Assembly (NCBI RefSeq): GCF_001042905.1
Contig: NZ_JYLB01000015.1
Location: 1 to 64,000 of the forward strand
DNA from: Pseudomonas lini
Lineage (GTDB): Bacteria > Pseudomonadota > Gammaproteobacteria > Pseudomonadales > Pseudomonadaceae
Length of the DNA: 64,000 nucleotides
Direction of reading: 5' to 3'
The translations under genes and the position numbers were made by a program. Positions 16,601 through 26,238 of the stretch are shown piece by piece (positions within the stretch are counted from its first letter, which is position 1; each line of letters begins with the position of its first letter). The notes under the pieces were generated by a model. It did not search any database. It saw only the letters and a list, made by a program, of their open reading frames with translations, and had not been told where the DNA came from.

Positions 16601-17376
16601 AGGACGTTGCCGACCCAATGTTCCTGGATGGAACTGATTTCACTCGGGGTCATGTCTGCCAGGACTTTGTCCAGGATGCTGACCAGCAGTTTGTTGTTCG
16701 GGGGCACGGCCATCGCCAATTGGTAGCGATAGGGTGTTTCACCGCTGACGTAGAGCCCGTCCAGCTTGAGCTGGCGCAGACTCCACACACTGGAGGCGAG
16801 ATCGCCCACTACGGCGTCCACAGCGTCGGTGGCGAGCGCCTGCAGCGCCGAGCTGACATTGGGCATCGCCACCAGATTCAGGTCGGGATGGTGGGTGCGC
16901 AATAGTTCATGGGGGGCATAGTTTTCCACCACGGCGATCTTCAGCCCGTACAGGTCTTCGAGTTTGCGCGGTTGGGGACCTCCGACGTGAGCCAGAATGA
17001 CAATCGGAAAGTCGAGATAGGGGCGGGTGAACGATAGATACGTCTGACGCTCGGGAGTCGACATGATGCCCGGCAAGATGTCTAGCTTGCCTTGTTTGGC
17101 CTGTTTCAGGACCTCGGTCCAGCTGACCGGCTCGATGGGCGTGAGTTTGATGGCCAGCCGTTGACGGATGACGTTGATGTAGTCCGCTGCCAGGCCCTGA
17201 TAACGCCCATGTTCGTCGCGAAATTCAAACGGCGGCCAGGACGCGTCCACGCCCAGGCGCAATTCCGGATGAGCCGTCAGCCAGGTACGTTCTTCGTCGG
17301 TAAGAGTCAACGCACCAGCCGTTGCGGTCCAGGTCATCAGCGACAGCAAAAAAAGCACGGTCGGCCATCTGGGCAT
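13630..17376 (-). CDS. rmcA: RmcA-like dual GGDEF-EAL c-di-GMP protein with periplasmic sensor and four PAS domains
   Basis: 1248 residues from the ATG at 17376 (GAG eight bases before); an upstream GTG/ATG-type extension to 17451 lacks a signal peptide. Order: Sec signal, periplasmic SBP_bac_3 Venus-flytrap domain (about 25-245), one membrane helix near 265-290, four PAS domains (about 310-800), GGDEF (RLGGDEF intact) and EAL (GAEALIRW intact). Both catalytic motifs are preserved, so cyclase and phosphodiesterase activity are both possible. The architecture and position beside rpoD match P. aeruginosa RmcA (PA0575), a redox-responsive c-di-GMP regulator that acts mainly as a phosphodiesterase. 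Ligand specificity here is unknown. Confidence 0.9.
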   Translation of the reverse strand: MPRWPTVLFLLSLMTWTATAGALTLTDEERTWLTAHPELRLGVDASWPPFEFRDEHGRYQGLAADYINVIRQRLAIKLTPIEPVSWTEVLKQAKQGKLDILPGIMSTPERQTYLSFTRPYLDFPIVILAHVGGPQPRKLEDLYGLKIAVVENYAPHELLRTHHPDLNLVAMPNVSSALQALATDAVDAVVGDLASSVWSLRQLKLDGLYVSGETPYRYQLAMAVPPNNKLLVSILDKVLADMTPSEISSIQEHWVGNVLDHRTFWLDALSYGLPGLLFLMIVLAVVIRINRRLSSEIARRVALEQELRSSEYHYRGLVESLSAIAWEARISDYTYSYVSPHAQDLLGYPLPHWLIPGFWRNIIHPADLTRAQTFCDREVAAGRDHSVDYRVITADGRCLWVRDIVSLIEHAHEPVLRGLMIDISEAKRTEEALRLSEQKFASVFQQCPDILVIARLSDGCLLEVNEAFEEQIGLKAEDVIGQTATDLNIWGVPGVGPGLLQRLQAGSIRNLEMPFRRSNGQVFTGLISAEPFDLDTTPALVVVVRDISQLKETQQQLQTSEEKFAKAFHASPDGLLLSRQSDGLLLEVNEGFSRITGFNSAMSVDRSALDLGIWVNLNERKQMLELLHRDGFVRDFSCHIRRKDGQIRLCEVSSRPLPIGDEDCMLTIARDITERHLMQEKLQQAATVFESTAEGVLITDTQQHISAVNRAFTEITGYSESEALGHTPRLLASGLHDSAFYAAMWHQLTADGHWQGEISNRRKNGELYPSWLTISAVRNRDKFITHFVAVFADISSLKHAQAKLDYQAHHDPLTGLPNRTLFESRLLSALNNQQENGGQGAVLFLDLDRFKHINDSLGHPVGDLLLKGIAVRLKEQLRDIDTVARLGGDEFIILLPGLQQSSDADNIATKLLNCFSAPFQAGEHEFFISASIGTSLYPKDGCDVATLVKNADAAMYRSKAKGRNRVESYTRDLTAQASERVALEHELRRAIERNELFLYYQPKISLDDHRVVGAEALIRWRHPNFGDVPPEHFIPLAEENGMILQIGDWVLETACRQMYEWNQVYECLGPLSVNLAGAQLRQPNLLGRIEQLLKDNHLKPGFLQLEITENFIMSQAEEALAVLHQLKRLGVQLAIDDFGTGYSSLSYLKRLPLDILKIDQSFVRGLPDDPHDAAIVRAIIALGRSMQFTVIAEGVETQAQQQFLAAEGCEQIQGYIVSLPLPPDEFAATFLRTAILDFSDSTAEKPSL

Positions 17377-17466
17377 AACGGTCTCGTTATGGCTTGGGGG
17401 GAATGTTTCGAGTGTAGACGGGCTATTCGGCGGGGGGGGTGTACAGGGCATTTAATCTGTATAAAG

Positions 17467-17496
17467 CAGAACCCCCGGCCTGGGCCGGGGGTTCTG
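17467..17496 (-). terminator. Intrinsic terminator after rpoD
   Basis: A perfect GC-rich hairpin CAGAACCCCCGG...CCGGGGGTTCTG with loop CAGG directly follows the rpoD stop on the minus strand, then CTTTATAC. It separates rpoD from rmcA. Confidence 0.9.
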
Positions 17497-17499
17497 TGA

Positions 17500-19347
<1,848 letters not shown>

Positions 19348-19414
19348 AACACCCTATCCACTGAAGGTCTTGGCGGGCAAAAAACAAGCCGAGGATTATA
19401 CCTGAGCTATGACC

Positions 19415-21388
19415 TCACGCGCCAGTTGAGGTCGGGCTTGATGCGGAAACATTGCGACTTAAAAGGTCGCGCAGTTGATTTTTCTCTTCGGTGCTCAATT
19501 CACTTTGACGTGCTTTTCGAAGAAGTTGTTCCAGGTTTCGCTCGCGTTGGCGGGCTGACAAGCTAGTAATGGTGTCGAAAAACTGTTGTTCAAGGTTATC
19601 TCCATCAATCAGCCATTCCTTTTCTGCCAGCGCTTTGAGCAGTCGGCCTTGTTCGGTGCCGTGCCAACGCGCAATCAGTTGAAATGAGTTTAGCTTGGGA
19701 TTCTTCTGTACGGCTTCGAGCAGGGCGACCAACAGTTGCGTGTTGGTATGGTCCTCGGCAGCGAAGTGCCCGGCATCCTCGACTTTCTCGGCCAGTTGCG
19801 GGTGATGCAGTAGCGTGCGCAAGGCGGCCAGGGTGGGCGGCTCTACAGCGGCCGGCACCCTTGGCGCGCGCGGTTGATCGCGATCGCCGCCACGTTTGCC
19901 GTTCTTGTCCCACGGCTTCTTGTCCCACTTCTTGCCGCCTGCGCCAGGCTTTTTCGGCGTCCATTCCTGCTGCGGCGCGTACATCTCTTGCGCCTGCGGC
20001 TGATGGTAGTCGCTGTAATCCGGCATGGCGTCGTAATCGATGCCCGGATCGTAAGCGGGTGGCGCTTCCTGAGGCTGAGGCGTGCTTTGCACGAGTTGGC
20101 TCACGGCTTCACCGCTAAGCCCGGTAATTTCGCTCAGGCGCTGGCGCATCAAGATGCGCAGGTTGGCGCCCGGGACTTTGTCGATCAGCGGCGCAGCGAG
20201 GGTGGCCATGTGGGCCTTGCCTTCGAGGGAGCGCGGGTCCGATTCCTCGGTCAACTGTTGAAAAAAGTAATCGGCCAACGGCTGGGCGTGCTGATTGATT
20301 CGCGCGCGGAAGGCGTCAGTGCCCTCGGAGCGGACCAAGGTGTCCGGGTCCTCGCCTTCGGGCAGGAACAGAAAGCGCGCCCGGCGTCCGTCCTGCAGGC
20401 AAGGCAGGGTTGCCTCCAGCGCCCGCCAGGCGGCATTTCGTCCCGCCTGGTCGCCGTCGAAGCAGAACAGTACGTTGGGCACGACGCGAAACAGGCGCTT
20501 CAAGTGCTCTTCGCTGGTGGCGGTGCCCAAGGTTGCGACGGCATTGCGCAGGCCTTGCTGGGCGAGGGCGATGACGTCCATATAGCCTTCGACGACGATG
20601 ATTTCGTCGAGGTTGCGGTTGTTCTTGCGTGCTTCATAAAGGCCGTAGAGTTCCTGGCCCTTATGGAATACCGGGGTTTCCGGTGAGTTCAGGTATTTCG
20701 GCTTGTCGTCGCCCAGCACTCGGCCGCCGAAGGCGATGATGCGCCCGCGACTGTCGCGAATCGGGAACATCACGCGATCGCGGAAGCGGTCATAGCGCTT
20801 GCCGGTTTCGGCGTTCTCGATCAGCAGGCCGGCATCGATCATGGCCTTTTGCTGCAGGGTATCGCTGCTCAAGTGCTTGTACAGATTGTCCCAGCCGGGT
20901 GGGGCAAAGCCGAGGCCGAAATCCCGGGCGATTTCACCCGTTAGTCCACGACCCTTCAAATAATCCACGGCGGCTTTGCGCGACGGATGGTTTTTCAGGG
21001 CCTGACGATAAAAGTCGGCGGCAGCGGTGAGCAGCGGATACAGCGGCGAATCAGTAGGCTGGCGCGGTTTGTGCGGCCGGCCGCTTTCTTCGCGGGGAAT
21101 TTCCATGCCGGCGGCTTTGGCCAGCTCTTCGACAGCCTGGACGAAATCCAGGTTGTCATGGTCCATCATGAAGCCGAGGGCGTTACCGCCAGCGCCACAG
21201 CCGAAGCAGTAATAGAACTGTTTGTCGGGGCTGACGCTGAAGGAGGGGGTTTTCTCTTTGTGAAACGGGCAGCAGGCAGTGTAGTTCTTGCCGGCTTTTT
21301 TCATTTGCAGGCGCGAGCTGACCACGTCGACGATGTCGGTGCGGTTCAGAAGGTCGTCAATGAAGCTCTGGGGAATTAGCCCGGCCAT
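19415..21388 (-). CDS. dnaG: DnaG, DNA primase
   Basis: 657 residues. An N-terminal CHC2 zinc finger (C40, H43, C61, C64), the primase core, a TOPRIM domain (VVEGYMDVIALAQ, then CFDGDQAGRNAA), a low-complexity Pro/Gln/Lys-rich linker around 440-510 and a C-terminal DnaB-interacting helical region. It makes RNA primers at the fork with DnaB helicase. It sits between rpsU and rpoD on the same strand, 67 bp before rpoD. The linker is longer than in E. coli, which is common in Pseudomonas. Confidence 0.98.
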   Translation of the reverse strand: MAGLIPQSFIDDLLNRTDIVDVVSSRLQMKKAGKNYTACCPFHKEKTPSFSVSPDKQFYYCFGCGAGGNALGFMMDHDNLDFVQAVEELAKAAGMEIPREESGRPHKPRQPTDSPLYPLLTAAADFYRQALKNHPSRKAAVDYLKGRGLTGEIARDFGLGFAPPGWDNLYKHLSSDTLQQKAMIDAGLLIENAETGKRYDRFRDRVMFPIRDSRGRIIAFGGRVLGDDKPKYLNSPETPVFHKGQELYGLYEARKNNRNLDEIIVVEGYMDVIALAQQGLRNAVATLGTATSEEHLKRLFRVVPNVLFCFDGDQAGRNAAWRALEATLPCLQDGRRARFLFLPEGEDPDTLVRSEGTDAFRARINQHAQPLADYFFQQLTEESDPRSLEGKAHMATLAAPLIDKVPGANLRILMRQRLSEITGLSGEAVSQLVQSTPQPQEAPPAYDPGIDYDAMPDYSDYHQPQAQEMYAPQQEWTPKKPGAGGKKWDKKPWDKNGKRGGDRDQPRAPRVPAAVEPPTLAALRTLLHHPQLAEKVEDAGHFAAEDHTNTQLLVALLEAVQKNPKLNSFQLIARWHGTEQGRLLKALAEKEWLIDGDNLEQQFFDTITSLSARQRERNLEQLLRKARQSELSTEEKNQLRDLLSRNVSASSPTSTGA

Positions 21389-21819
21389 GGCGTTCTCGTC
21401 ATCTGCGCTGAAATGGACCCAAAACGAAGGGCGGCCAAACGCGGGTCGTTGTTTGAGGCGCGCAGGGTGTGCGGCTCGACCGGTGTCGTCTGCGTAATCG
21501 CTGTCGGGAAGTGTATCTGCCGAAAATCCACTGACGTTAGTACCAATCAGTATTCGACTATTTGAAAGTGTTTCGCTGAATCCGGCGACGGCCAGTCATT
21601 GGCCTCGGATAGCTCATAAGCGGGCACGCAAGAAGGTGCCTTGGGCTGATCGTCGTGAGAGGAATCAGTGGGTGTGCTCGTCAGTAGCCTTGGAAGGCTC
21701 GTCAGAAAAGACGTGCACCGCTGGCAAAAGAGCCAGGTCTGACGCTGTGAAGCAGATTTGTCTCGGTCGCGTCTGCGGCTTTGACGGTGAAGCATCAAGC
21801 GTTGTCCGCAAATGCCATT
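21389..21819. other. 430-bp rpsU-dnaG intergenic region without a convincing gene
   Basis: Reading frames on both strands lack ribosome sites and recognisable products. In P. aeruginosa a YqeY/GatB-like gene occupies this interval; I see no trace of such a sequence here. The stretch could carry the dnaG promoter or an RNA, but no clear structure was found. Confidence 0.5.
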
Positions 21820-21840
21820 AGCCCGGCTGAGAGCCGGGCT
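21820..21840 (-). terminator. Hairpin after rpsU, probable terminator
   Basis: Minus-strand AGCCCGGCT, loop CTC, AGCCGGGCT: a perfect 9-bp stem 30 bp beyond the rpsU stop. The following T content (AATGGCATTTG) is modest, so termination may be partial, allowing readthrough into dnaG-rpoD as in the E. coli operon. Confidence 0.65.
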
Positions 21841-21870
21841 TGGCAGAAGCTTGCTACGATCGTCTGTGTA

Positions 21871-22086
21871 TTAGTACAGACGAACGGCGCGGCGCTGTTC
21901 GCGCTGAACTTTCTTGGCGTGACGCTTAACAGCGGCTGCTGCTTTACGCTTACGCTCAGAAGTTGGCTTCTCGTAAAATTCGCGGCTACGAACTTCAGCC
22001 AGTACACCGGCTTTTTCGCAGGAGCGCTTGAAACGACGCAGAGCTACGTCGAAGGGTTCGTTCTCTTTTACTTTGACGGCTGGCAT
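21871..22086 (-). CDS. rpsU: 30S ribosomal protein S21
   Basis: 71 residues, strongly basic, with the S21 body ([17 protein letters not shown], then [17 protein letters not shown]). It is needed for the 30S subunit to engage mRNA. It is the first gene of the rpsU-dnaG-rpoD cluster and is divergent from tsaD, an arrangement conserved in gammaproteobacteria. Confidence 0.98.
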
Positions 22087-22285
22087 CCAGAGCTACCTTC
22101 ATTCATTACCGGGGTCAACATCCTCGCGGCAAAAGAGCACTTGAAGACGTCGGTTTTTAAGGGTTGCGGATGTTAACCCCTCATCGCTCGGAATGCAAAG
22201 CCTCTGATCGAAAACCGCTGGTCGGGGCATCACGCGACGACTATTATGCGCGCCTTCGAATTCAGCCTCTACAAGGCGCAAACCC

Positions 22286-23311
22286 ATGCTAGTACTGGGA
22301 TTAGAAACCTCTTGCGACGAAACCGGTGTCGCACTTTACGACAGTGAACGCGGGCTGTTGGCCGACGCGCTGTTCAGTCAGATCGATCTGCATCGTGCCT
22401 ATGGCGGCGTGGTGCCGGAGCTGGCTTCGCGTGATCACGTCAAACGCATGCTGCCCTTGATTCGTCAGGTCCTGGCCGAGGCCGGCTGTGTGCCAACCGA
22501 GATCGACGCCATCGCGTATACCGCGGGTCCTGGCCTGGTCGGAGCCTTGCTGGTGGGGGCTTCCTGCGCCCAGGCGCTGGCCTTTGCCTGGGGCATTCCG
22601 GCCTTGGGGGTGCACCACATGGAAGGTCACTTGCTGGCGCCGATGTTGGAGTCGCAACCACCGGAGTTCCCGTTCGTCGCTTTGTTGGTGTCGGGTGGTC
22701 ATACGCAGTTGGTTCAGGTCGACGGGATCGGCCAATACACGCTCTTGGGCGAGACCCTCGACGATGCTGCCGGCGAAGCGTTCGATAAAACCGCGAAGAT
22801 GATGGGCCTGAATTATCCGGGCGGCCCGGAGATCGCTCGTCTGGCAGAGCAGGGCGTTGCAGGGCGTTTCACTTTTCCGCGTCCGATGTGTGATCGTCCG
22901 GGCTTGGCTTTCAGCTTCAGCGGCCTGAAAACCTTTGCGCTGAACACCTGGCAGCAGAGCGTCAGCGCCGGGGACGACAGCGAGCAAGCCCGTTGCGACA
23001 TCTCGCTGGCGTTCCAGCAGGCCGTGGTGGAGACTTTGACCATCAAGTGCAAGCGTGCCCTGAAACAGGCGGGTCTCAAGCGTCTGGTGATCGCAGGGGG
23101 CGTCAGCGCCAACAAAGCGCTGCGGGTTTCACTCGAGAAAATGCTCGGCGACATGAAGGGCGATGTGTTTTATGCCCGTCCGGAATTCTGCACCGATAAT
23201 GGCGCGATGATTGCGTTTGCTGGCTGCCAGCGTTTGCAGGCGGGTCAGCATGAAAGCCTGGCGATCAGCGTGCAGGCGCGCTGGCCGATGGAGCAACTGT
23301 CGGCGCTGTGA
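22286..23311 (+). CDS. tsaD: TsaD, tRNA N6-threonylcarbamoyladenosine transferase
   Basis: 341 residues with the ASKHA fold. Metal-binding His111 and His115 are in HHMEGH, the N-terminal motif is GLETSCDETG, and the conserved segment VSGGHTQLV is present. With TsaB, TsaC and TsaE it installs t6A37 on ANN-decoding tRNAs. AAGG lies about nine bases before the ATG at 22286. Divergent from rpsU with about 200 bp between, and convergent with plsY. Confidence 0.97.
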   Translation: MLVLGLETSCDETGVALYDSERGLLADALFSQIDLHRAYGGVVPELASRDHVKRMLPLIRQVLAEAGCVPTEIDAIAYTAGPGLVGALLVGASCAQALAFAWGIPALGVHHMEGHLLAPMLESQPPEFPFVALLVSGGHTQLVQVDGIGQYTLLGETLDDAAGEAFDKTAKMMGLNYPGGPEIARLAEQGVAGRFTFPRPMCDRPGLAFSFSGLKTFALNTWQQSVSAGDDSEQARCDISLAFQQAVVETLTIKCKRALKQAGLKRLVIAGGVSANKALRVSLEKMLGDMKGDVFYARPEFCTDNGAMIAFAGCQRLQAGQHESLAISVQARWPMEQLSAL

Positions 23312-23334
23312 TGAGCGGCGCTCACGTGCGGTAT

Positions 23335-23904
23335 TTAAAAATGCCGTTCGCGCCCGGCAAACAGGTCGCGTAGATTGCCGCGATGACGCCAGACAATCAG
23401 GCCCGTGAGCGCGCTCATGGGCAGTAAGGCCGCCGGTTCTTGCCAAGCAAGCAGTGGCAAGGTCAATGGTGTGGCAATCAGGGCGGCGAGTGAGCTGGTG
23501 CGGGTCAGGTAGAACGTCAGCGACCAGGCGCAGACCGCCAGCAGCGCGGCGGGCGGGTAGAGCCCCAGCAGCATGCCGGCTGCGGTGGCGACGCCCTTGC
23601 CACCACGAAAGCGGAAGTACAGCGGAAACAGGTGACCGATAACGGCACAGACGCCGATCCAGGCCTGTTGCTGCAGTGAAAGGCCCGCTGCACCTGCGAT
23701 CAATACGGGTAGCAGGCCTTTGTTCAGGTCGCCGAGCAAGGTCAGGATGGCGAGTTTCTTGCCGGCCAGACGCAACATGTTGGTGGCACCGGCATTGCCC
23801 GAGCCACTCATTCGCGGATCGGGGTTACCGGTCAGGCGGCTGAGCAAAATGGCGAAGGACAGAGAGCCGAGCAGGTAGGCGAGGATCGCCAGTAACCAAA
23901 ACAT
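23335..23904 (-). CDS. plsY: PlsY, acyl-phosphate:glycerol-3-phosphate acyltransferase
   Basis: 189 residues, integral membrane with about five hydrophobic segments. The family motifs SGSGNAGATNMLR (33-45), the GDLNKG region and RFRGGKGVAT are all present. It makes lysophosphatidic acid from acyl-phosphate in phospholipid synthesis. It is convergent with tsaD (24 bp apart) and divergent from folB; a weak AT-rich hairpin near 23330-23350 may serve both ends. Confidence 0.95.
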   Translation of the reverse strand: MFWLLAILAYLLGSLSFAILLSRLTGNPDPRMSGSGNAGATNMLRLAGKKLAILTLLGDLNKGLLPVLIAGAAGLSLQQQAWIGVCAVIGHLFPLYFRFRGGKGVATAAGMLLGLYPPAALLAVCAWSLTFYLTRTSSLAALIATPLTLPLLAWQEPAALLPMSALTGLIVWRHRGNLRDLFAGRERHF

Positions 23905-23978
23905 GCTAACTATTCCGGGCGAGGACGCCCTGATTCTAACGGCGCATTGCGCCCTTGTCGTGCAGTGGAGAGAAGTGC

Positions 23979-24335
23979 TTGGACAGAGTGTTTATCGAGG
24001 GCCTGGAAGTCGACACCGTGATCGGTGCCTACGACTGGGAGCGAGGCATCCGACAGTGTCTTCGACTTGATCTGAGCTTCGCCTGGGACAATCGTCCGGC
24101 CGCCGCCGGTGATGACCTGGCCCTGGCGCTCGACTACGCGAGCGTTTCGTCGCGCATTCAGGCGTTTGCCGAGCAGGCGCAGTTCCAGCTGGTCGAGACC
24201 TTTGCCGAGCGTCTGGCGGAAGTGCTGATGAGCGAATTCAAGATCACCTGGATGCGCCTCAAACTGACCAAGCCAGGTGCCATCCCGGCTGCCACGGGTG
24301 GTGTGGGCGTGGAGATCGAGCGCGGATGTCGCTGA
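23979..24335 (+). CDS. folB: FolB, dihydroneopterin aldolase
   Basis: 118 residues from a TTG at 23979, giving the usual FolB start (M)DRVFIEGLEVDTVIGAYDWE; GGAGAG lies seven bases upstream. An ATG at 23955 would add eight residues that are not family-like. The catalytic Glu of IGAYDWER and the conserved C-terminal KLTKPGAIP are present. It converts dihydroneopterin to 6-hydroxymethyl-dihydropterin for folate. Its end overlaps folK by 10 bp, the next pathway step, indicating translational coupling. Confidence 0.94.
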   Translation: MDRVFIEGLEVDTVIGAYDWERGIRQCLRLDLSFAWDNRPAAAGDDLALALDYASVSSRIQAFAEQAQFQLVETFAERLAEVLMSEFKITWMRLKLTKPGAIPAATGGVGVEIERGCR

Positions 24336-24844
24336 CTCAGGTGTACCTCGGGCTCGGTAGCAATATCGAGCGTGAATCCCATTTGCAGGCAGGCCTGGAC
24401 GCCCTGGCGGGTTTCCTGGTGGATATGCGCTGCTCGGCGGTATTCGAAAGCCAGCCGGTGGGGATCAAGAGCGGCCCGTTTTTCAACTTTGTGGTCTCGG
24501 CCTTCACCGATCTGCCACTGATGGAGCTGGATCGACGGTTGAAATTCATCGAAGCGGATAACGGCCGTTACGCGCCGGACCGAAAGGGCTTGCCGCTGGA
24601 TATCGACGTGCTGCTGTTTGGCGATCTGGTGGGCAACTTCGATGGCTTGGTTTTGCCCCGGGCAGAGATTCTGAAAAATGCTTTCGTGCTGTGGCCGTTG
24701 TCGCTGATTGCGCCGGATCGTGTGCATCCGGGCGTAGGCAAGAGCTTTGCAACCCTGTGGGATGAAGCGCAGATCGATCAAGTGCTGGCGCCGGTGGCTT
24801 TTGAGTGGCGCGGTGAGCAGCTGACTCCTTTGAATTTGCTGTGA
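24326..24844 (+). CDS. folK: FolK, hydroxymethyldihydropteridine pyrophosphokinase
   Basis: 172 residues. N-terminal YLGLGSNIERE, the substrate loop FNFVVSAFTDL and the Mg-binding DIDVLLFG motif (LPLDIDVLLFGD) are diagnostic. It transfers pyrophosphate from ATP to the FolB product. The start overlaps folB by 10 bp. A REPIN follows before convergent cca. Pseudomonads often have a second, unlinked folK, so this copy may not be the only one. Confidence 0.95.
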   Translation: MSLTQVYLGLGSNIERESHLQAGLDALAGFLVDMRCSAVFESQPVGIKSGPFFNFVVSAFTDLPLMELDRRLKFIEADNGRYAPDRKGLPLDIDVLLFGDLVGNFDGLVLPRAEILKNAFVLWPLSLIAPDRVHPGVGKSFATLWDEAQIDQVLAPVAFEWRGEQLTPLNLL

Positions 24845-24856
24845 CCCTACGGGCGT

Positions 24857-24940
24857 CTTCGCGGGCAAGCCTCGCTCCTACAGGTTGGCGTCGAACATGT
24901 GAACGACACCAACCTGTAGGAGCGAGGCTTGCCCGCGAAG
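24857..24940. repeat. REPIN: two inverted REPs between folK and cca
   Basis: TTCGCGGGCAAGCCTCGCTC and its inverted copy face each other. The inner arms extend the pairing (CAGGTTGG...CCAACCTG), so the element forms one long hairpin between two convergent genes. Confidence 0.9.
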
Positions 24941-24944
24941 CTTT

Positions 24945-26174
24945 TTACGCCGACGCCGCCTCTTTGTAACCCTTCAGCGCCTTGAGCCGCTCGCCTTTGA
25001 TCGCCTCGCCCAACTCCGGTCCCTTGAATCCCTTCTCCAGCAATGGCTGAACGGCAACACTTCGCGCCGCAGTTGCTGCGCCACGTAAATAATCCGCCTG
25101 TGGATAACTTCTCTGCTCCAGGCCTTTACGCCCCCGAGCGTCCATCTCGCACGCCGCGATAAACTCCTCAAAGCGCTGAGGTCGACGATAGACGTCGAAA
25201 TTCTGCAGCAACTCCAGCAAGGTCGACGGTTTCAGTTCCAGCGCACGATGGCTGTGGGTGTGATATTCGCCCACCAGAAGCGCCAGTTCCTGACAGTCCT
25301 TCGGTGCCTTGAAGCGTTCATTGACCGCTTTGATCAGCTTCAGGCCTTTGTGCTCGTGGGCGATGTGACGGGGCCATTCTTCCTCGGGCGTCAAACCTTT
25401 GCCCAAATCATGCAGTAGGCAAGCCCAGCGTACGGTCAGCGGTTGTTTGTGCAGCGCCGCTTGCTCCAGCACGCTCAGGGTATGCACGCCCGTGTCGATT
25501 TCCGGGTGATGGGCTTCAGGTTGCGGTACACCAAACAGCGCGTCGACTTCCGGCATCAGTACCTTGAGGGCACCGCATTCACGCAGCACCTTGATGAATA
25601 CTTGAGGTTGGTCTTCCATCAGCGCGCGAGCGATTTCTTTCCAGCTGCGTTCGGGGGTCAATGCCTCCAATTCACCCGATTCGGTGAGTTGGCGCATCAG
25701 CTCCAATGTCTCGGGGGCGACGGTAAAACCAAGTTCCGCATAACGCGCGGCGAAGCGGGCAACGCGCAGAACACGGAGCGGATCTTCGGCGAACGCGGGG
25801 GAAACGTGACGCAGCAAGCGGGCCTCGAGATCCCGTTGACCATGGTAAGGGTCGGTCAGGTTCTGCTGATCGTCTTCGGCCATGGCGTTGATCGTCAGGT
25901 CGCGACGAATCAGATCTTCTTCGAGGGTGACGTCGGGGCTGGCGTGGAAGATGAAGCCGCCGTAGCCGCGCCCGTTTTTGCGTTCGGTGCGGGCGAGGGC
26001 GTATTCCTCACCGCTTTTGGGGTGAAGAAACACCGGGAAGTCCGCGCCCACCGGACGAAAGCCCTTGGCGAGCATTTCTTCGGTGGTGGCGCCCACAACG
26101 ACCCAGTCGATATCGGTGACAGGCTTGCCCAGCAGGCGATCGCGTACTGCACCGCCGACTTTATAAATCTGCAT
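24945..26174 (-). CDS. cca: Cca, multifunctional CCA-adding enzyme
   Basis: 409 residues. The nucleotidyltransferase head has the class II signature VGGAVRDRLLG and the catalytic DxD in VTDIDWVVV, followed by RRDLTINAMAED and the ERxxKE-type region ERSWKEIARAL. The C-terminal half has an HD phosphohydrolase domain (CLLHDLGKG), which marks the bacterial multifunctional form that also has phosphatase and phosphodiesterase activities. It repairs tRNA 3' ends. It is downstream of spoVR on the same strand after 64 bp. Confidence 0.96.
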   Translation of the reverse strand: MQIYKVGGAVRDRLLGKPVTDIDWVVVGATTEEMLAKGFRPVGADFPVFLHPKSGEEYALARTERKNGRGYGGFIFHASPDVTLEEDLIRRDLTINAMAEDDQQNLTDPYHGQRDLEARLLRHVSPAFAEDPLRVLRVARFAARYAELGFTVAPETLELMRQLTESGELEALTPERSWKEIARALMEDQPQVFIKVLRECGALKVLMPEVDALFGVPQPEAHHPEIDTGVHTLSVLEQAALHKQPLTVRWACLLHDLGKGLTPEEEWPRHIAHEHKGLKLIKAVNERFKAPKDCQELALLVGEYHTHSHRALELKPSTLLELLQNFDVYRRPQRFEEFIAACEMDARGRKGLEQRSYPQADYLRGAATAARSVAVQPLLEKGFKGPELGEAIKGERLKALKGYKEAASA

Positions 26175-26238
26175 AAAAAACCTCCGTTAGCCCGACAGAA
26201 TAACCTTTGCGTCGAACTTTCGGAGGCAGAAAACAGGA

